DNA from: Candidatus Kapaibacterium sp.
Lineage (GTDB): Bacteria; Bacteroidota; Ignavibacteria; Kapaibacteriales; WFXC01
Direction: 5' to 3'
DNA length: 43,276 bases
Assembly: GCA_027082775.1 (NCBI GenBank)
Contig: JALWUI010000165.1
Span: 1 to 43,276 of the forward strand
How positions within the stretch are numbered: position 1 is the stretch's first letter; each line of letters opens with the position of its first letter. The notes under the pieces are model-generated. The model worked only from the letters and a program-made list of their open reading frames with translations, was not told the origin of the DNA and made no database searches. Below, in pieces: positions 19,374 through 29,591 of this stretch. Position numbers and translations under genes: made by a program.

Positions 19374-20435
19374 TCCCTCTTCGTCCAGATATAAAGCGTC
19401 CGTTTGGATAGGCTCGTTCCACCGGGTAAATCCGGGCAGCGTTTCAATGCGATACCAGAACGAGCGATACCAGATGGTCCGGGGTGGTTGCTTTACAGGA
19501 GCAATTCGCGCTGCTAAGGTTTCAGAATGGTAGGGCCAATTCATATAGTGGTTGAAATTGCGGATTATATCGGTCACCACGACGCCCAGATCATTCAGGA
19601 GAATACGCTGAAACTCCTGCCAGCGAAAAATGGAAGCATCCCGCAAGGTCAAACCAAAATACCCGCTATACCCTTCACCCCGCAGTGTTGCAATGCCGCG
19701 AGCAACAAATGCCCGGAAAGCGCTATGTGTTTCCGGCGGGTCGGTAATAAAAACATCGAAAGCACCAACCCATTCATCGGGCAACGGCTGTCGCAAATCG
19801 AAGACATGAGCTTCCGCGTTGGTTAATCCCAGTTCCGCTATGATGGTACGATCAAATTCAATCAAACGATCGTCAATATCCAAAATCAGCACTCGCCGTG
19901 CCAGATTCGTCATAGCAATTGCCAACCCTGTCAGATCATCTTCAGCACCCAGCACAATGATTTCCTTCTGGTGAAGATCGCCCAAATGCTTCAACATCTG
20001 CACCCGGGCAACCGTGGTCTCCGGTGTTACCGATGCCTGATCATAATTCCGCAGAGGCTTGGGACGATCCTTAGCAATCTCAATGAATCGTCGGTAGAAT
20101 TCTTTGTCCAGCCAATAGGCATAGCCCCGCCCTTCACACGCCGGACAGTGCGCATTGACCGGTGCAACAAGATGAAATTTTTCAACTAATTCTCTCCCCT
20201 GGTCTGTAAGAAAAATGCCGTTTTCCGAATCTATGGTTACATACCCCTGTTGCTCCAGCTCCCGCACAATGAGCACACCGGTAGGAACGGGAACATCGGC
20301 ATAGTCGATCAATTGCCAGAAATCCGACGTTGCCAACAGTGCTGAAAGAACCCGATAAACATTTTTCTCGTGCAACCGCAACTTCTGTGCCGCTGCCTGC
20401 TGTTGCAAATGCGCTACAAGCTCCGACAACTCCAT
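19362..20435 (-). CDS. bpsA: N4-bis(aminopropyl)spermidine synthase-like protein (BpsA, DUF43)
   Basis: N-terminal winged-helix-like part, CPACEGRGY, Rossmann region IIVLGAEDDLTGLAIAMTNLARRVLILDIDDRLI, and DVFITDPPETHSAFRAFVARGIATLRGEGYSGYFGLTLRDAS, typical of BpsA/PF01861. Confidence 0.82.
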   Translation of the reverse strand: MELSELVAHLQQQAAAQKLRLHEKNVYRVLSALLATSDFWQLIDYADVPVPTGVLIVRELEQQGYVTIDSENGIFLTDQGRELVEKFHLVAPVNAHCPACEGRGYAYWLDKEFYRRFIEIAKDRPKPLRNYDQASVTPETTVARVQMLKHLGDLHQKEIIVLGAEDDLTGLAIAMTNLARRVLILDIDDRLIEFDRTIIAELGLTNAEAHVFDLRQPLPDEWVGAFDVFITDPPETHSAFRAFVARGIATLRGEGYSGYFGLTLRDASIFRWQEFQRILLNDLGVVVTDIIRNFNHYMNWPYHSETLAARIAPVKQPPRTIWYRSFWYRIETLPGFTRWNEPIQTDALYLDEEGSTT

Positions 20436-20645
20436 AGTCCTCTCCCTTCGCCAGTTAACAAAACGGCAAATATAGCAAATTCAGCGATCACAATTCCATT
20501 GCTCAGATGATCAAAGAATATACTTGCACTTGCTGCCCCCACGATTTCAGCAGACGAGATTGGCTCTTAGAAGTGCAGCGGAACAGCAAACAGTCCGTGC
20601 CAATCGCAACATCTCCAGCGCCATCATCCGTCAAACACCGGGAAT

Positions 20646-23168
20646 GTGCAAACAAGGAAGCACGAGAAACTGCGTCCAGCAAAACTCCATTGGCACCAGA
20701 TTTGGGGACTGATGTTCTGCCTTTTTGTCCCGCTGTTTGCCCAATTACCCAGTACTTCTTCAACAGTATTGCCAGACACGGTGCAACTTCGTCCCACTAC
20801 CGCATCCTCTCGGAGAAGCATTGATACCCTCATCACCTTTTTCGCCCAGGACACAAACCGATATGAGGTTTCATCCCAAACCCTTGTCCTGGTTGGAAAT
20901 GCGTGGATCCAGTATCGCAACCAACGACTGGAAGCACATCGGATCATTGTGAACTTTCAAACCGGCACATTAATTGCTGAAGCAGACTCGGGTGGTTCGG
21001 CAAGATTTCAAGAAGGATCTGAAACTTTCATCGGCAAGCGTATTGAATACAACTTTCGGACTCGCAAGGGACGAATCCTCATCGGAAAAACACAGCGCTC
21101 AGAAGGACGGTATGGTGGTGCTATCGTGAAACAGGTCTCTCCGACCAGCTACTTCGTTCAGAATGGCATTTTCACCACCTGTACCAATCCTTTGCCACAC
21201 TATGCATTCTTTGCCCCGAAGATGCGCGTTGAACGCAAAAATAAAATCTTTGTCGACCCCTTATTCCTCACCATTGAAGAGTTCCCGGTCTTTGGAATTC
21301 CTTTTGGTATTTTCATCGACGCACAGCGTGGTCGCCGATCCGGGTTTCTCATCCCATCCATTTTCTTCTCCAATGCTCCCGGCTCGCTCAATCGCGGTAC
21401 CATTATCGAAAACTTAGGGTATTACTGGGCAATCAATGATTATCTGGATGCCAGATTTGCGCTCCGGCTCACCACCAAAGGAGGCTTTACGCTATTCCAG
21501 ACAACTCGATACGCCGTTCGCCGCCTGCTCACCGGCTCTATACAGGCAGCATACGGCATTACCCGAACTTCTCCAATCCAGCCGTACACAACAGATTGGA
21601 ATCTCCAGTGGCAGCACAAGCAACAATTAGGGAAAACCACCCGCCTGGACATCGCACTCCGCTTTAGTTCTTCCAATTTTTTCCAGAATGTATCCACAAA
21701 TTTACAGGAGCGCGTGCAGCGCCAAATCCGCTCCGACGCTTCTTTCTATCACCAGTTTCCTGATGGGAGCAGTATCTCCCTTTATTATCAACGAACGCAG
21801 GATCTGGCAACAGGAACTGTCAACGAAACATTCCCCCAATTTACCTTCTCCCTGCCACAGTGGTATCCACTCCGCTCTTTGACAACGCTGGATTGGCTTC
21901 GGAATTTCAACATTCGCTATACAGTCCGTGGCTTTCGGCAACGGTTTGATACAACAACAAAATTTCGGATTGAGCACCGACCTCGCATCGCCCTGCGTCC
22001 CCGATTTCGCTTTTTTACCGTTATCCCCTCCGTTTCTTATTCCGAAAACTGGTACTTCCGGCGAATGATCCGAACAGTGCGGAATGATACAGCGGTTGTA
22101 GACTCGATGGAATCCGGATTTTTCCGGGAATTCCAATACTCTCTGGGACTTTCGCTTTCCACCCGGCTCTACGGCATTGCTTTCCTTCAATGGGGAAAAC
22201 TCGAAGCAGTTCGACATATTCTGCAACCGACGATCACGTGGAATTATACGCCTGACTTTTCTGATCCTGCGCTGGGAATGTACGGCACATTTGTGGATCC
22301 AAAAACGGGACAACAGGTGAAGTATTCCTACTTCGCAAAAGACGGTGGTGGAGTTAATTCGCAATTGCGTCAGTCTGTGCGAATCACCCTTGACAATGTT
22401 TTTGAAGCAAAAATCTGGACAAATGACACAACAACTCGCGTCATCCGGCTGCTCAATCTGGGTTTGAGCACAGCATATAATGCAGCGGCGGATTCTCTGC
22501 AATGGTCCCCAATTACCATAACGGGACGAACCAGCATTGGACGTTTTTTCTCCTTCAGTGGCTCAGCCCGCTTCCTTCTGTATGATCAGGTTCCCGATGC
22601 CGACAATCCATTGACATATCACACTATCAACCGCTTTTTGTGGACAACCGGGAAAGGTCTTGCACGACTCGTTAATGCCAACTTAACAGCAACCCTGACC
22701 ATCGGTCATCAATCCTCTGCATCCGCAGCAACAGAACGATCAGCAGACACAACCCTTTCACCAGCATCAACAGAGAAGCAGCACTATGCACTGGAAGACA
22801 CTTTCTGGGGACAAAATGCTCCGGGCAGTATTCCATTGGCAATTCGCTGGCAGCTAACGGCAACACTCCAACTGGCTTATGCTGCTCCCACGCCCCGGTC
22901 GGTAAGCCGGACAGCAGCGATCAGCCTGGCTGGCTCTTTCGCTATCGCCAATAGCTGGGCACTCTCTGGTGGACTGTCGCTCGATCTGCTCACCGCAGCC
23001 ATTAACGCCCCTTACCTTGAACTCCGAAAAGATCTCCACTGCTGGGATTTCTACCTGCGATGGTATCCAACAGGACTATCTCAGGGCATTTACCTTCGGA
23101 TTGGGATCAAAGCGGCACAATTGCGCGATATTAAGATTGAGAAGCGAACAGGCTCTGTTTATTTCTAA
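20646..23168 (+). CDS. lptD: LptD/OstA-like outer-membrane LPS-assembly protein
   Basis: OstA-like domain ([33 protein letters not shown]) and beta-barrel with [30 protein letters not shown] start is GTG; ATG at 20712 after GGGGA is an alternative. Confidence 0.82.
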   Translation: MQTRKHEKLRPAKLHWHQIWGLMFCLFVPLFAQLPSTSSTVLPDTVQLRPTTASSRRSIDTLITFFAQDTNRYEVSSQTLVLVGNAWIQYRNQRLEAHRIIVNFQTGTLIAEADSGGSARFQEGSETFIGKRIEYNFRTRKGRILIGKTQRSEGRYGGAIVKQVSPTSYFVQNGIFTTCTNPLPHYAFFAPKMRVERKNKIFVDPLFLTIEEFPVFGIPFGIFIDAQRGRRSGFLIPSIFFSNAPGSLNRGTIIENLGYYWAINDYLDARFALRLTTKGGFTLFQTTRYAVRRLLTGSIQAAYGITRTSPIQPYTTDWNLQWQHKQQLGKTTRLDIALRFSSSNFFQNVSTNLQERVQRQIRSDASFYHQFPDGSSISLYYQRTQDLATGTVNETFPQFTFSLPQWYPLRSLTTLDWLRNFNIRYTVRGFRQRFDTTTKFRIEHRPRIALRPRFRFFTVIPSVSYSENWYFRRMIRTVRNDTAVVDSMESGFFREFQYSLGLSLSTRLYGIAFLQWGKLEAVRHILQPTITWNYTPDFSDPALGMYGTFVDPKTGQQVKYSYFAKDGGGVNSQLRQSVRITLDNVFEAKIWTNDTTTRVIRLLNLGLSTAYNAAADSLQWSPITITGRTSIGRFFSFSGSARFLLYDQVPDADNPLTYHTINRFLWTTGKGLARLVNANLTATLTIGHQSSASAATERSADTTLSPASTEKQHYALEDTFWGQNAPGSIPLAIRWQLTATLQLAYAAPTPRSVSRTAAISLAGSFAIANSWALSGGLSLDLLTAAINAPYLELRKDLHCWDFYLRWYPTGLSQGIYLRIGIKAAQLRDIKIEKRTGSVYF

Positions 23169-24343
23169 GACTGCCGCAATAAATTGCGCGCAATAACTAT
23201 CCGTTGAATTTCAGAGGTTCCCTCCCCAATGGTGAGCAGCTTTGCATCGCGATACAGCTTCTCAACGGGATACTCTTTGGTATAACCGTAACCACCGTGG
23301 ATCTGAACTGCTTCTTCAGCCGCTCGCACAGCCAGTTCACTGGCAAAAAGTTTTGCCTGCGCTGCTTCCAGGGTATAAGGCATTCCCTGATCCCTCAGCC
23401 ACGCAGCTTTATAGGTCAGCAAACGTGCTGCTTCAATGTGCGTCGTCAGCGCTGCAAATTTAAATTGCGTCGCCTGAAATTCTGCTATTGGTTGTCCAAA
23501 TTGCTTGCGTTCAAACGCATATCGCATACTATGCTCCACGGCTGCCTCTGCTAAGCCCAGACTCAACGCAGCAATGGTAATACGTCCGCCATCCAGAATG
23601 CGCAATGCCTGAATAAAGCCCTCTCCTTCTTCTCCTAATCGATGGGATACGGGAACCCGGACATTTTCAAAGACCAAACTGGCAGTATCACTGGAGCGCA
23701 TACCCAATTTGTTTTCCTTTTTAGCAGCATAAAATCCCGGCATAGATTTATCAACCACAAAAGCCGAAATCCCCTTTTTTCCTCGATCCGGATCGGTTTT
23801 CGCCATTACTACCGCAATTTCCCCAACGCTACCGTGCGTAATGAAATTTTTTGTTCCATTAAGAATGTAAAAATCACCATCTCTTCGAGCAGTGGTCAAC
23901 ATTGCGCCAGCATCCGATCCAGATCCGGGTTCTGTGAGCGCCCACGCCCCCATCGTTTCACCTGTCGCCAGCCGTGGCAGATACTTTTGCTTTATTTCCT
24001 CACTTCCAAACTGGAGAATATGATTACTGCACAAACCATTATGAGCTGCTACACCCAGCGCAATCGATGGACAGGCTTTGGCAATCTCTTCTACAATAAG
24101 AGCCAATTCTATGGCTCCCATTCCTGCCCCTCCGTATTCTGTCGGGACTAACACTCCTAAGAATCCCAGTTCCCCCATTTTGCGGAACAATTCTGTGGGA
24201 AACTCCTGCGATTCATCATATTCCAGTGCCACAGGTGCAATCTCGTTTTGTGCAAAATTGCGAGCCAATTCCTGAATCGCCTGCTGCTCTTCACTAAACT
24301 CCAGTTGAAATCCTTCATCGTTGACTACATCTAACGGCATCAA
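23165..24343 (-). CDS. Acyl-CoA dehydrogenase
   Basis: [83 protein letters not shown]. Confidence 0.96.
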   Translation of the reverse strand: MMPLDVVNDEGFQLEFSEEQQAIQELARNFAQNEIAPVALEYDESQEFPTELFRKMGELGFLGVLVPTEYGGAGMGAIELALIVEEIAKACPSIALGVAAHNGLCSNHILQFGSEEIKQKYLPRLATGETMGAWALTEPGSGSDAGAMLTTARRDGDFYILNGTKNFITHGSVGEIAVVMAKTDPDRGKKGISAFVVDKSMPGFYAAKKENKLGMRSSDTASLVFENVRVPVSHRLGEEGEGFIQALRILDGGRITIAALSLGLAEAAVEHSMRYAFERKQFGQPIAEFQATQFKFAALTTHIEAARLLTYKAAWLRDQGMPYTLEAAQAKLFASELAVRAAEEAVQIHGGYGYTKEYPVEKLYRDAKLLTIGEGTSEIQRIVIARNLLRQS

Positions 24344-24567
24344 AATCCTCCCCCAATGTTGTTCTCTTTCCAGCTTGCTTGTTCTTTAAGCTTACAAAAA
24401 TACAAAAATCCTCTGCAACCATCTATTCAGGAGCTTCGCCACCACACAGCAATTGAAACCGAACAAGGCAAGATGTCCCCGTCGCTGGATCGCAACTTTC
24501 CGCCTTACCGCTCGTTTGTATGCTTTGCAGTAAGACAGACATTTGAGTTAACAAAGAAGGAAAAACG

Positions 24568-24753
24568 ATGGACTTCTGGAAAAATCTCTTAGCAGGATTT
24601 CTGGCAATCATTGTCGCTTTCATAGCGTTCAAAGTCCTGATGTGGTTCTTAGGCTTTTTGTTTCATTTCACCTTAGGAGTGCTCGCATTATTCATCATTG
24701 GTTTGTTCGCACTGCCGCTGTATTTCCATTTTCGGAGAATGCTCAGCCGATAA
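24568..24753 (+). CDS. 61-aa membrane protein, two predicted TM segments
   Basis: MDFWKNLLAGFLAIIVAFIAFKVLMWFLGFLFHFTLGVLALFIIGLFALPLYFHFRRMLSR, preceded by AAGAAGGAAAA; not antisense to a better ORF. Confidence 0.65.
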   Translation: MDFWKNLLAGFLAIIVAFIAFKVLMWFLGFLFHFTLGVLALFIIGLFALPLYFHFRRMLSR

Positions 24754-24824
24754 TCTAAGCTGTTCTTTGTAAGTTAGCTCCGGTCTTCATAGGGTAGTCT
24801 TTAAGACGAAGCTTCTGCCCTCTA

Positions 24825-25637
24825 TTACCGTTTAATCTTTGCAGTTAAAGGTCCGCGCAATCCCCGATATCCAACCAATTCTGCATAGATACTGCCTATC
24901 AACACTTTCGTTGAAACCTGTACTGGAATTTTGCGTTCATCATCACTGAGCCAGATCAGAATGCTCCCCTCGCTCTTAAACAATCCGCCTTCCTGAACCA
25001 GTGGTTCGATCACAATCGTTCGAAATCGCCCTGCCTCTACATCAACGATTTCACGTCCGCGAATGACAACTTTTAAGTCATACACTCGATCCTTGTAAAA
25101 ATTCTGGAGATACAAAGTATCTCCCGCCCGCATTGTATCCAGCGGCAACGTGCGAACATAGAAAAAGGCGGAAACCACATCGTGGACAAACGGAGGAATC
25201 TGGTAAGCAGTATCTCCAACATAGACCAGGTTCCGGTAATGGTCAAATGCAGCGCGAAAATCGCGCCGGTACCCACCTTCTCGAATATGCTGTTCAAAAT
25301 ACCACGGGAACAACCCATCAACGTCGACCAGTGTGCGATAATAATCGCGCACTCGATACAACCAATCTAAACTCTTCAAAGAGCGAACATAAAACCGAAT
25401 ATCATAACACTGGGGACCGCTATCGCACGAAACAATTTTGGGGAACACTTTAAAAGCCGCTTTGCCCGCAGTTACAAACTCATAACGAATTTTGAAATAC
25501 AGCTCCTCTCCGGCGCCAAAAGCAGTGTTCGACACGGTTCGCAGCGGAGCGCCCTGAACACCACCGCTGCTATCAGCGGCACCCCATCCCCAGATACTGC
25601 TTACCAGCCACAAGATAATGACTACGACAATTCTCAC
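24825..25637 (-). CDS. DUF3108 domain-containing secreted protein
   Basis: Signal peptide; FGAGEELYFKIRYEFVTAGKAAFKV...DVVSAFFYVRTLPL..GDTLYLQNF pattern of DUF3108. Confidence 0.8.
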   Translation of the reverse strand: MRIVVVIILWLVSSIWGWGAADSSGGVQGAPLRTVSNTAFGAGEELYFKIRYEFVTAGKAAFKVFPKIVSCDSGPQCYDIRFYVRSLKSLDWLYRVRDYYRTLVDVDGLFPWYFEQHIREGGYRRDFRAAFDHYRNLVYVGDTAYQIPPFVHDVVSAFFYVRTLPLDTMRAGDTLYLQNFYKDRVYDLKVVIRGREIVDVEAGRFRTIVIEPLVQEGGLFKSEGSILIWLSDDERKIPVQVSTKVLIGSIYAELVGYRGLRGPLTAKIKR

Positions 25638-25676
25638 CGTTGACTCCTTTCTTCCAATCTCTGAACGAACGGTGGA

Positions 25677-26435
25677 TCAGTAGATCAATAACAAAATCCC
25701 CTGCTGCTTTACAGAAAGAACGTACACACCTGAGAGACTCACCGATGGCAATTGCCCTTTCCCTTGCCGAAGAGGAATCTTTGCAACCAGCCGTCCGTTA
25801 AGGTCACGAAGCTCGCCTTGTGCAAAGGGAAACGATCGAAAACGCTGAATCTGTATCCATCGCTGCTCTCTGGGAACGCAAAGCGCTGGAGAAGAAGCGA
25901 AAACTTGAGAATGCTCAACAACCCGACTGACAGAAGCTCGATACCAGATTTGGAGAGATAGTTCCCCAACAGCGTTATTATCAATTACTGCCGAATCCTC
26001 CTTGGTAAGATTATACACATACGCCTCGAACGGGTCAGCCAGGCGTGCCGAATCCACAATACTTGCAACTGTCCACCGAATATGCAGTGGATATCCATCC
26101 CGCTGGATATGAATCTGATGTACAACGCTATCCGACGCATGGGGCACAGGTCGAAAATCCTCCTGCGTCATAATAGGAACGCCCGTGATAGTATCGATAC
26201 AGGGCAACAAAAACACCGGAAACATTCCTTCTGGGGGCAGCAAAGGAATTTCTGCTTCCAGCGCTGTGTCCAGACAAACAGTGGCATCAAGAGCAATCCC
26301 CGCCTGAAGGGTATACTGATAACTGTTCGGACGTTCGCTGGCAAATTGTAGTTCTACTCCTACTTGCTGAGCAAAAATACTCCAACTACCTAAAAGGATA
26401 CAGATCCCAGCAATATATCGACCCTGTTTCCACAT
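25677..26435 (-). CDS. Secreted protein with short T9SS-like C-terminal segment
   Basis: MWKQGRYIAGICILLGSWSIFAQ signal peptide; C-terminal GELRDLNGRLVAKIPLRQGKGQLPSVSLSGVYVLSVKQQGILLLIY. Confidence 0.65.
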   Translation of the reverse strand: MWKQGRYIAGICILLGSWSIFAQQVGVELQFASERPNSYQYTLQAGIALDATVCLDTALEAEIPLLPPEGMFPVFLLPCIDTITGVPIMTQEDFRPVPHASDSVVHQIHIQRDGYPLHIRWTVASIVDSARLADPFEAYVYNLTKEDSAVIDNNAVGELSLQIWYRASVSRVVEHSQVFASSPALCVPREQRWIQIQRFRSFPFAQGELRDLNGRLVAKIPLRQGKGQLPSVSLSGVYVLSVKQQGILLLIY

Positions 26436-26489
26436 TCTCCCTCCCAACTTACTTTGCTCTCTACTTCTCAAACAAGATTCTTTGGTACA

Positions 26490-26530
26490 CAAACAAAAAA
26501 GGCAACCACCCTCATTGGATGGTTGCCTTT
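26490..26530 (-). terminator. Intrinsic terminator after the 1010-aa-class T9SS gene
   Basis: Minus strand AAAGGCAACCA-TCCAATGAGGG-TGGTTGCCTTT then TTTGTTTG. Confidence 0.82.
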
Positions 26531-26562
26531 CCGCTACTTTGCAATCAAATTCTTGACAACCG

Positions 26563-29550
26563 CTACCGTGCAATGACTAATCGCTGGGTAAATTGCTTAT
26601 CTCCCAGGCTGACTCGACACACATAAACCCCTTCGGGCAGATTTGCAACATTCAATTTTATGGTTTGGGTACCGCTATGCACATCATACCGATAGCTTGC
26701 GATTTTCTTCCCTAAGACAGTGATAAGTTCCACCTGTGCCGGTTGATCTTCACGGGCAGTAATTTCCACAAAGACGTATTGTTGTGCTGGAGTCGGATAA
26801 AGAGCAATCCCTTCACCAGACACAACGCCGATGCTCATTAACTGAACACTTTTCACCCGCGGATCTGTAATGACTACCGCTTCGGAACTTCCCTTATCAA
26901 TTGTTCCCAAGACCTCACCTGTAACAGGATTCACAACCTTGTAGGACTGGGAAGGATTCTCAATGGCAACCACGACCGGATACTGTACACCCTGGAATTG
27001 AATCACCGGACTGTTGGCAGCACTTTCCACATAACTACCGCTTCCAAATCGCACATCGAACAATCCTGCCGGAGGAACTGGAGGCAATTCGAACCACTTG
27101 CTGATCCCACTTTCTCGAGAGAGATATAGCCGACCAACGTGATGGGCTTGATCGCGAATGACAACTACATCACTGCTGCGCAGAATGTCCTGCTTCCGGT
27201 CACGAACGACGCCCGAAGCCTTCATCGCATCCAGCCGGAGGTATCCTTCTTCATCGGTCTTTACCCAATATCCCTTTCCGGGCTCCAGCACGCTGACCTC
27301 TTTATACCCTTCGTCGGTCTTGTACCAGTAGACACCTGAAACCCGTGTTGGGATAGGACTCACATCTGTCAACGGATCAAACTGGATGTTATCCACATTG
27401 ACCGGAACGGACAACCCTCCGATCGTATTCCATCCTTTACCCAATCGCACTTGATATTGCGTTTCCCGTCCGACACTGGTTACCCGAGCCCCGGCAATAA
27501 TGCTATCCAGCAACGATCCATACTTCACAAAGTATCCCCGTCCCACCTGCAGATTGTCTTCCTGGTAATAGGCACCTTCAAAGAAGTAGCGAGGCTTATC
27601 CAGCGCATTTGGGAAGACTGTCTTCCAGAACGGATCTGCCGGACGAACGGGAAGCGATACCAGATTCCATCCTTTCTGGAGGAAAGCAAATCGCTCCACT
27701 CTTGGTGTCGCATACTCGATAATAAACGATGTAATACGCGCATCACGAATAGTAAAGGAATAGATCGTTCCTCCCACGTGCGTTGCGTTGCGCATATCAA
27801 CACCAAAAATGGAGCCGTTCAAAGTATCACGGAGGAAGAGCCGGGCGTTTGGCGGAAAGTCGCTGATATCCCAGCTTACAACCACTGGATAATCATTCTG
27901 TTCTGCTTTAAAGCGGCACAGATAAATGATAGTCGTATCGGCGTGGGCATCTCGAATATCACGTGACAGTGAACGTCCGGTCAAATCTCCCATACGAATA
28001 TCCGTTTCCGGTGGATACCATCGTGCCTCAAAGGGCATCAACGGATCAGTTTCTGCAACTTCACCAAACAGTGGATCCACACCATCGGAAGCCTCGGCGC
28101 CAGTACCAAAAATCAGCGTTTGTTGCACTCCCTGGGCACTCTCTAAGGTAATACGAATACCACGCCCTGTCACATCCTGATCCTCAACTAAGATTTCCTC
28201 ATTCGGCTCGATCGGATTCCGCCATATAATGAAAGTTACTCGCAACCGCACAGGGCTCACCAGCATTGTCGGGGAATGGAATGTGATATAGCCAACATAC
28301 ACCCCTGCCGGTCCCGTCACTCGCGAAGGATCACAAATAATCCGCAAACGCAGGGTTGGATCGCTCTGGGTTGGATTCCCCAGCGGATCGTTAATATCCC
28401 CCAGGATCCCTTCATCAATGTAGTCTATATACCCTTCCCGTGAAGGCTGCGGAATGGGGTTTTTCTGTCCAACCGTCTGGAACAACAACCACGGCTGATC
28501 GGACTGGACAAACAAATCGGTAATCCGCGACTGATCAATGATGTTTACGACATCCAATTCCCGGGTAACGACCTGGGGATCCTGCGAAGCAGAGTCAATT
28601 GTCAATGGATCAATCAGCTCCCACAAAGCTTTATTTGTTCCCGGTACTTCTCGAACTACCGCGCTGGGACCAATATCCGGCTTAAATCCAAGCTGTGGAA
28701 TACGGGTTAAACGCACGTATCCCATTCCCTTCAATGTGGGTTCTGTATTGAAGGTTAAAAGATTTTCATTCGTCAAACCGCCGAAAGGTTCTGGTTGCGG
28801 CTGATTGGGCACTGCATCTGGACCCGTCGTTGGGAATGGATATTGCCACGGATCTCGTTCATTCCATCGAATCGTATCTGCAGCAATGATCAATGGAGTG
28901 TTGGAAGCCGTCACATCGCTAATCGTGTTCGTTCCATCATCCTGAATCATTACCTTGAATTTCACGAAAAGCAGAATCGCCCAGTCGAACTGTCCTCGCT
29001 CCCCTGGAGTTGGATTCGTGAAGTTTGTTGGAGACAGAGGTTCCGAAGAAGTTCCGACAATCCGAATCCGCCGACCGTTCGGATCACCAGTATTTCCTGG
29101 AATACGGGTTTTGTAAAGAGGATCTGGACGATCATCCCACTGAATTTGAAAATGCTTCGCAATAGCAAAGGTATCGCTGCCTCGGGTTCCAATCATCTGA
29201 ACCCCAACAGCTTTCAGCGCTCGCTTATCATATCGAATGCTGAACTGAAAACTTTTGATCGGCTCTGCCGAAGCCAAAGTGTTGGAAAGCCAGGGATTTC
29301 GCACATACACCGGCACGATCAAATAATGATCCTCTTTACCCAGAGGGGCAATAGGATACCATATCCGCAGCCCCGGATACCGGATCTGCATATTTTGCTG
29401 GTACTCACCATAAGCTGGCTCTTGCAATACCAAACCAAGCTGAGGCAGCGATGGTGGTTCCACCTGTGCTAAAATGTTACTTGCAGCAACCAGGGCTACA
29501 ACCAGCAATGCGCTAACCTTACGGATAAACGGAGAAAACTTTGCCATCAT
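26563..29550 (-). CDS. Large T9SS type A sorting-domain surface protein with possible cohesin-like N-terminal domain
   Basis: Signal MMAKFSPFIRKVSALLVVALVAASNILAQ after AAAGGAAACAG; ALYPTPAQQYVFVEITAREDQPAQVELITVLGKKIASYRY...LPEGVYVCRVSLGDKQFTQRLVIAR is a T9SS CTD. Confidence 0.85.
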   Translation of the reverse strand: MMAKFSPFIRKVSALLVVALVAASNILAQVEPPSLPQLGLVLQEPAYGEYQQNMQIRYPGLRIWYPIAPLGKEDHYLIVPVYVRNPWLSNTLASAEPIKSFQFSIRYDKRALKAVGVQMIGTRGSDTFAIAKHFQIQWDDRPDPLYKTRIPGNTGDPNGRRIRIVGTSSEPLSPTNFTNPTPGERGQFDWAILLFVKFKVMIQDDGTNTISDVTASNTPLIIAADTIRWNERDPWQYPFPTTGPDAVPNQPQPEPFGGLTNENLLTFNTEPTLKGMGYVRLTRIPQLGFKPDIGPSAVVREVPGTNKALWELIDPLTIDSASQDPQVVTRELDVVNIIDQSRITDLFVQSDQPWLLFQTVGQKNPIPQPSREGYIDYIDEGILGDINDPLGNPTQSDPTLRLRIICDPSRVTGPAGVYVGYITFHSPTMLVSPVRLRVTFIIWRNPIEPNEEILVEDQDVTGRGIRITLESAQGVQQTLIFGTGAEASDGVDPLFGEVAETDPLMPFEARWYPPETDIRMGDLTGRSLSRDIRDAHADTTIIYLCRFKAEQNDYPVVVSWDISDFPPNARLFLRDTLNGSIFGVDMRNATHVGGTIYSFTIRDARITSFIIEYATPRVERFAFLQKGWNLVSLPVRPADPFWKTVFPNALDKPRYFFEGAYYQEDNLQVGRGYFVKYGSLLDSIIAGARVTSVGRETQYQVRLGKGWNTIGGLSVPVNVDNIQFDPLTDVSPIPTRVSGVYWYKTDEGYKEVSVLEPGKGYWVKTDEEGYLRLDAMKASGVVRDRKQDILRSSDVVVIRDQAHHVGRLYLSRESGISKWFELPPVPPAGLFDVRFGSGSYVESAANSPVIQFQGVQYPVVVAIENPSQSYKVVNPVTGEVLGTIDKGSSEAVVITDPRVKSVQLMSIGVVSGEGIALYPTPAQQYVFVEITAREDQPAQVELITVLGKKIASYRYDVHSGTQTIKLNVANLPEGVYVCRVSLGDKQFTQRLVIAR

Positions 29551-29591
29551 TCTGTTTCCTTTGACTTTTATAAACATCCCTTTTTGCTCTT

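Noticed and set aside
21702-22502. 266-aa minus-strand ORF inside lptD
   Set aside because: Fully antisense to a well-supported LptD-like reading frame; no family motif and no plausible start context.
28795-29472. 225-aa plus-strand ORF opposite the T9SS gene at 26563-29550
   Set aside because: Antisense to a gene with signal peptide and sorting domain; sequence has no recognisable domain.
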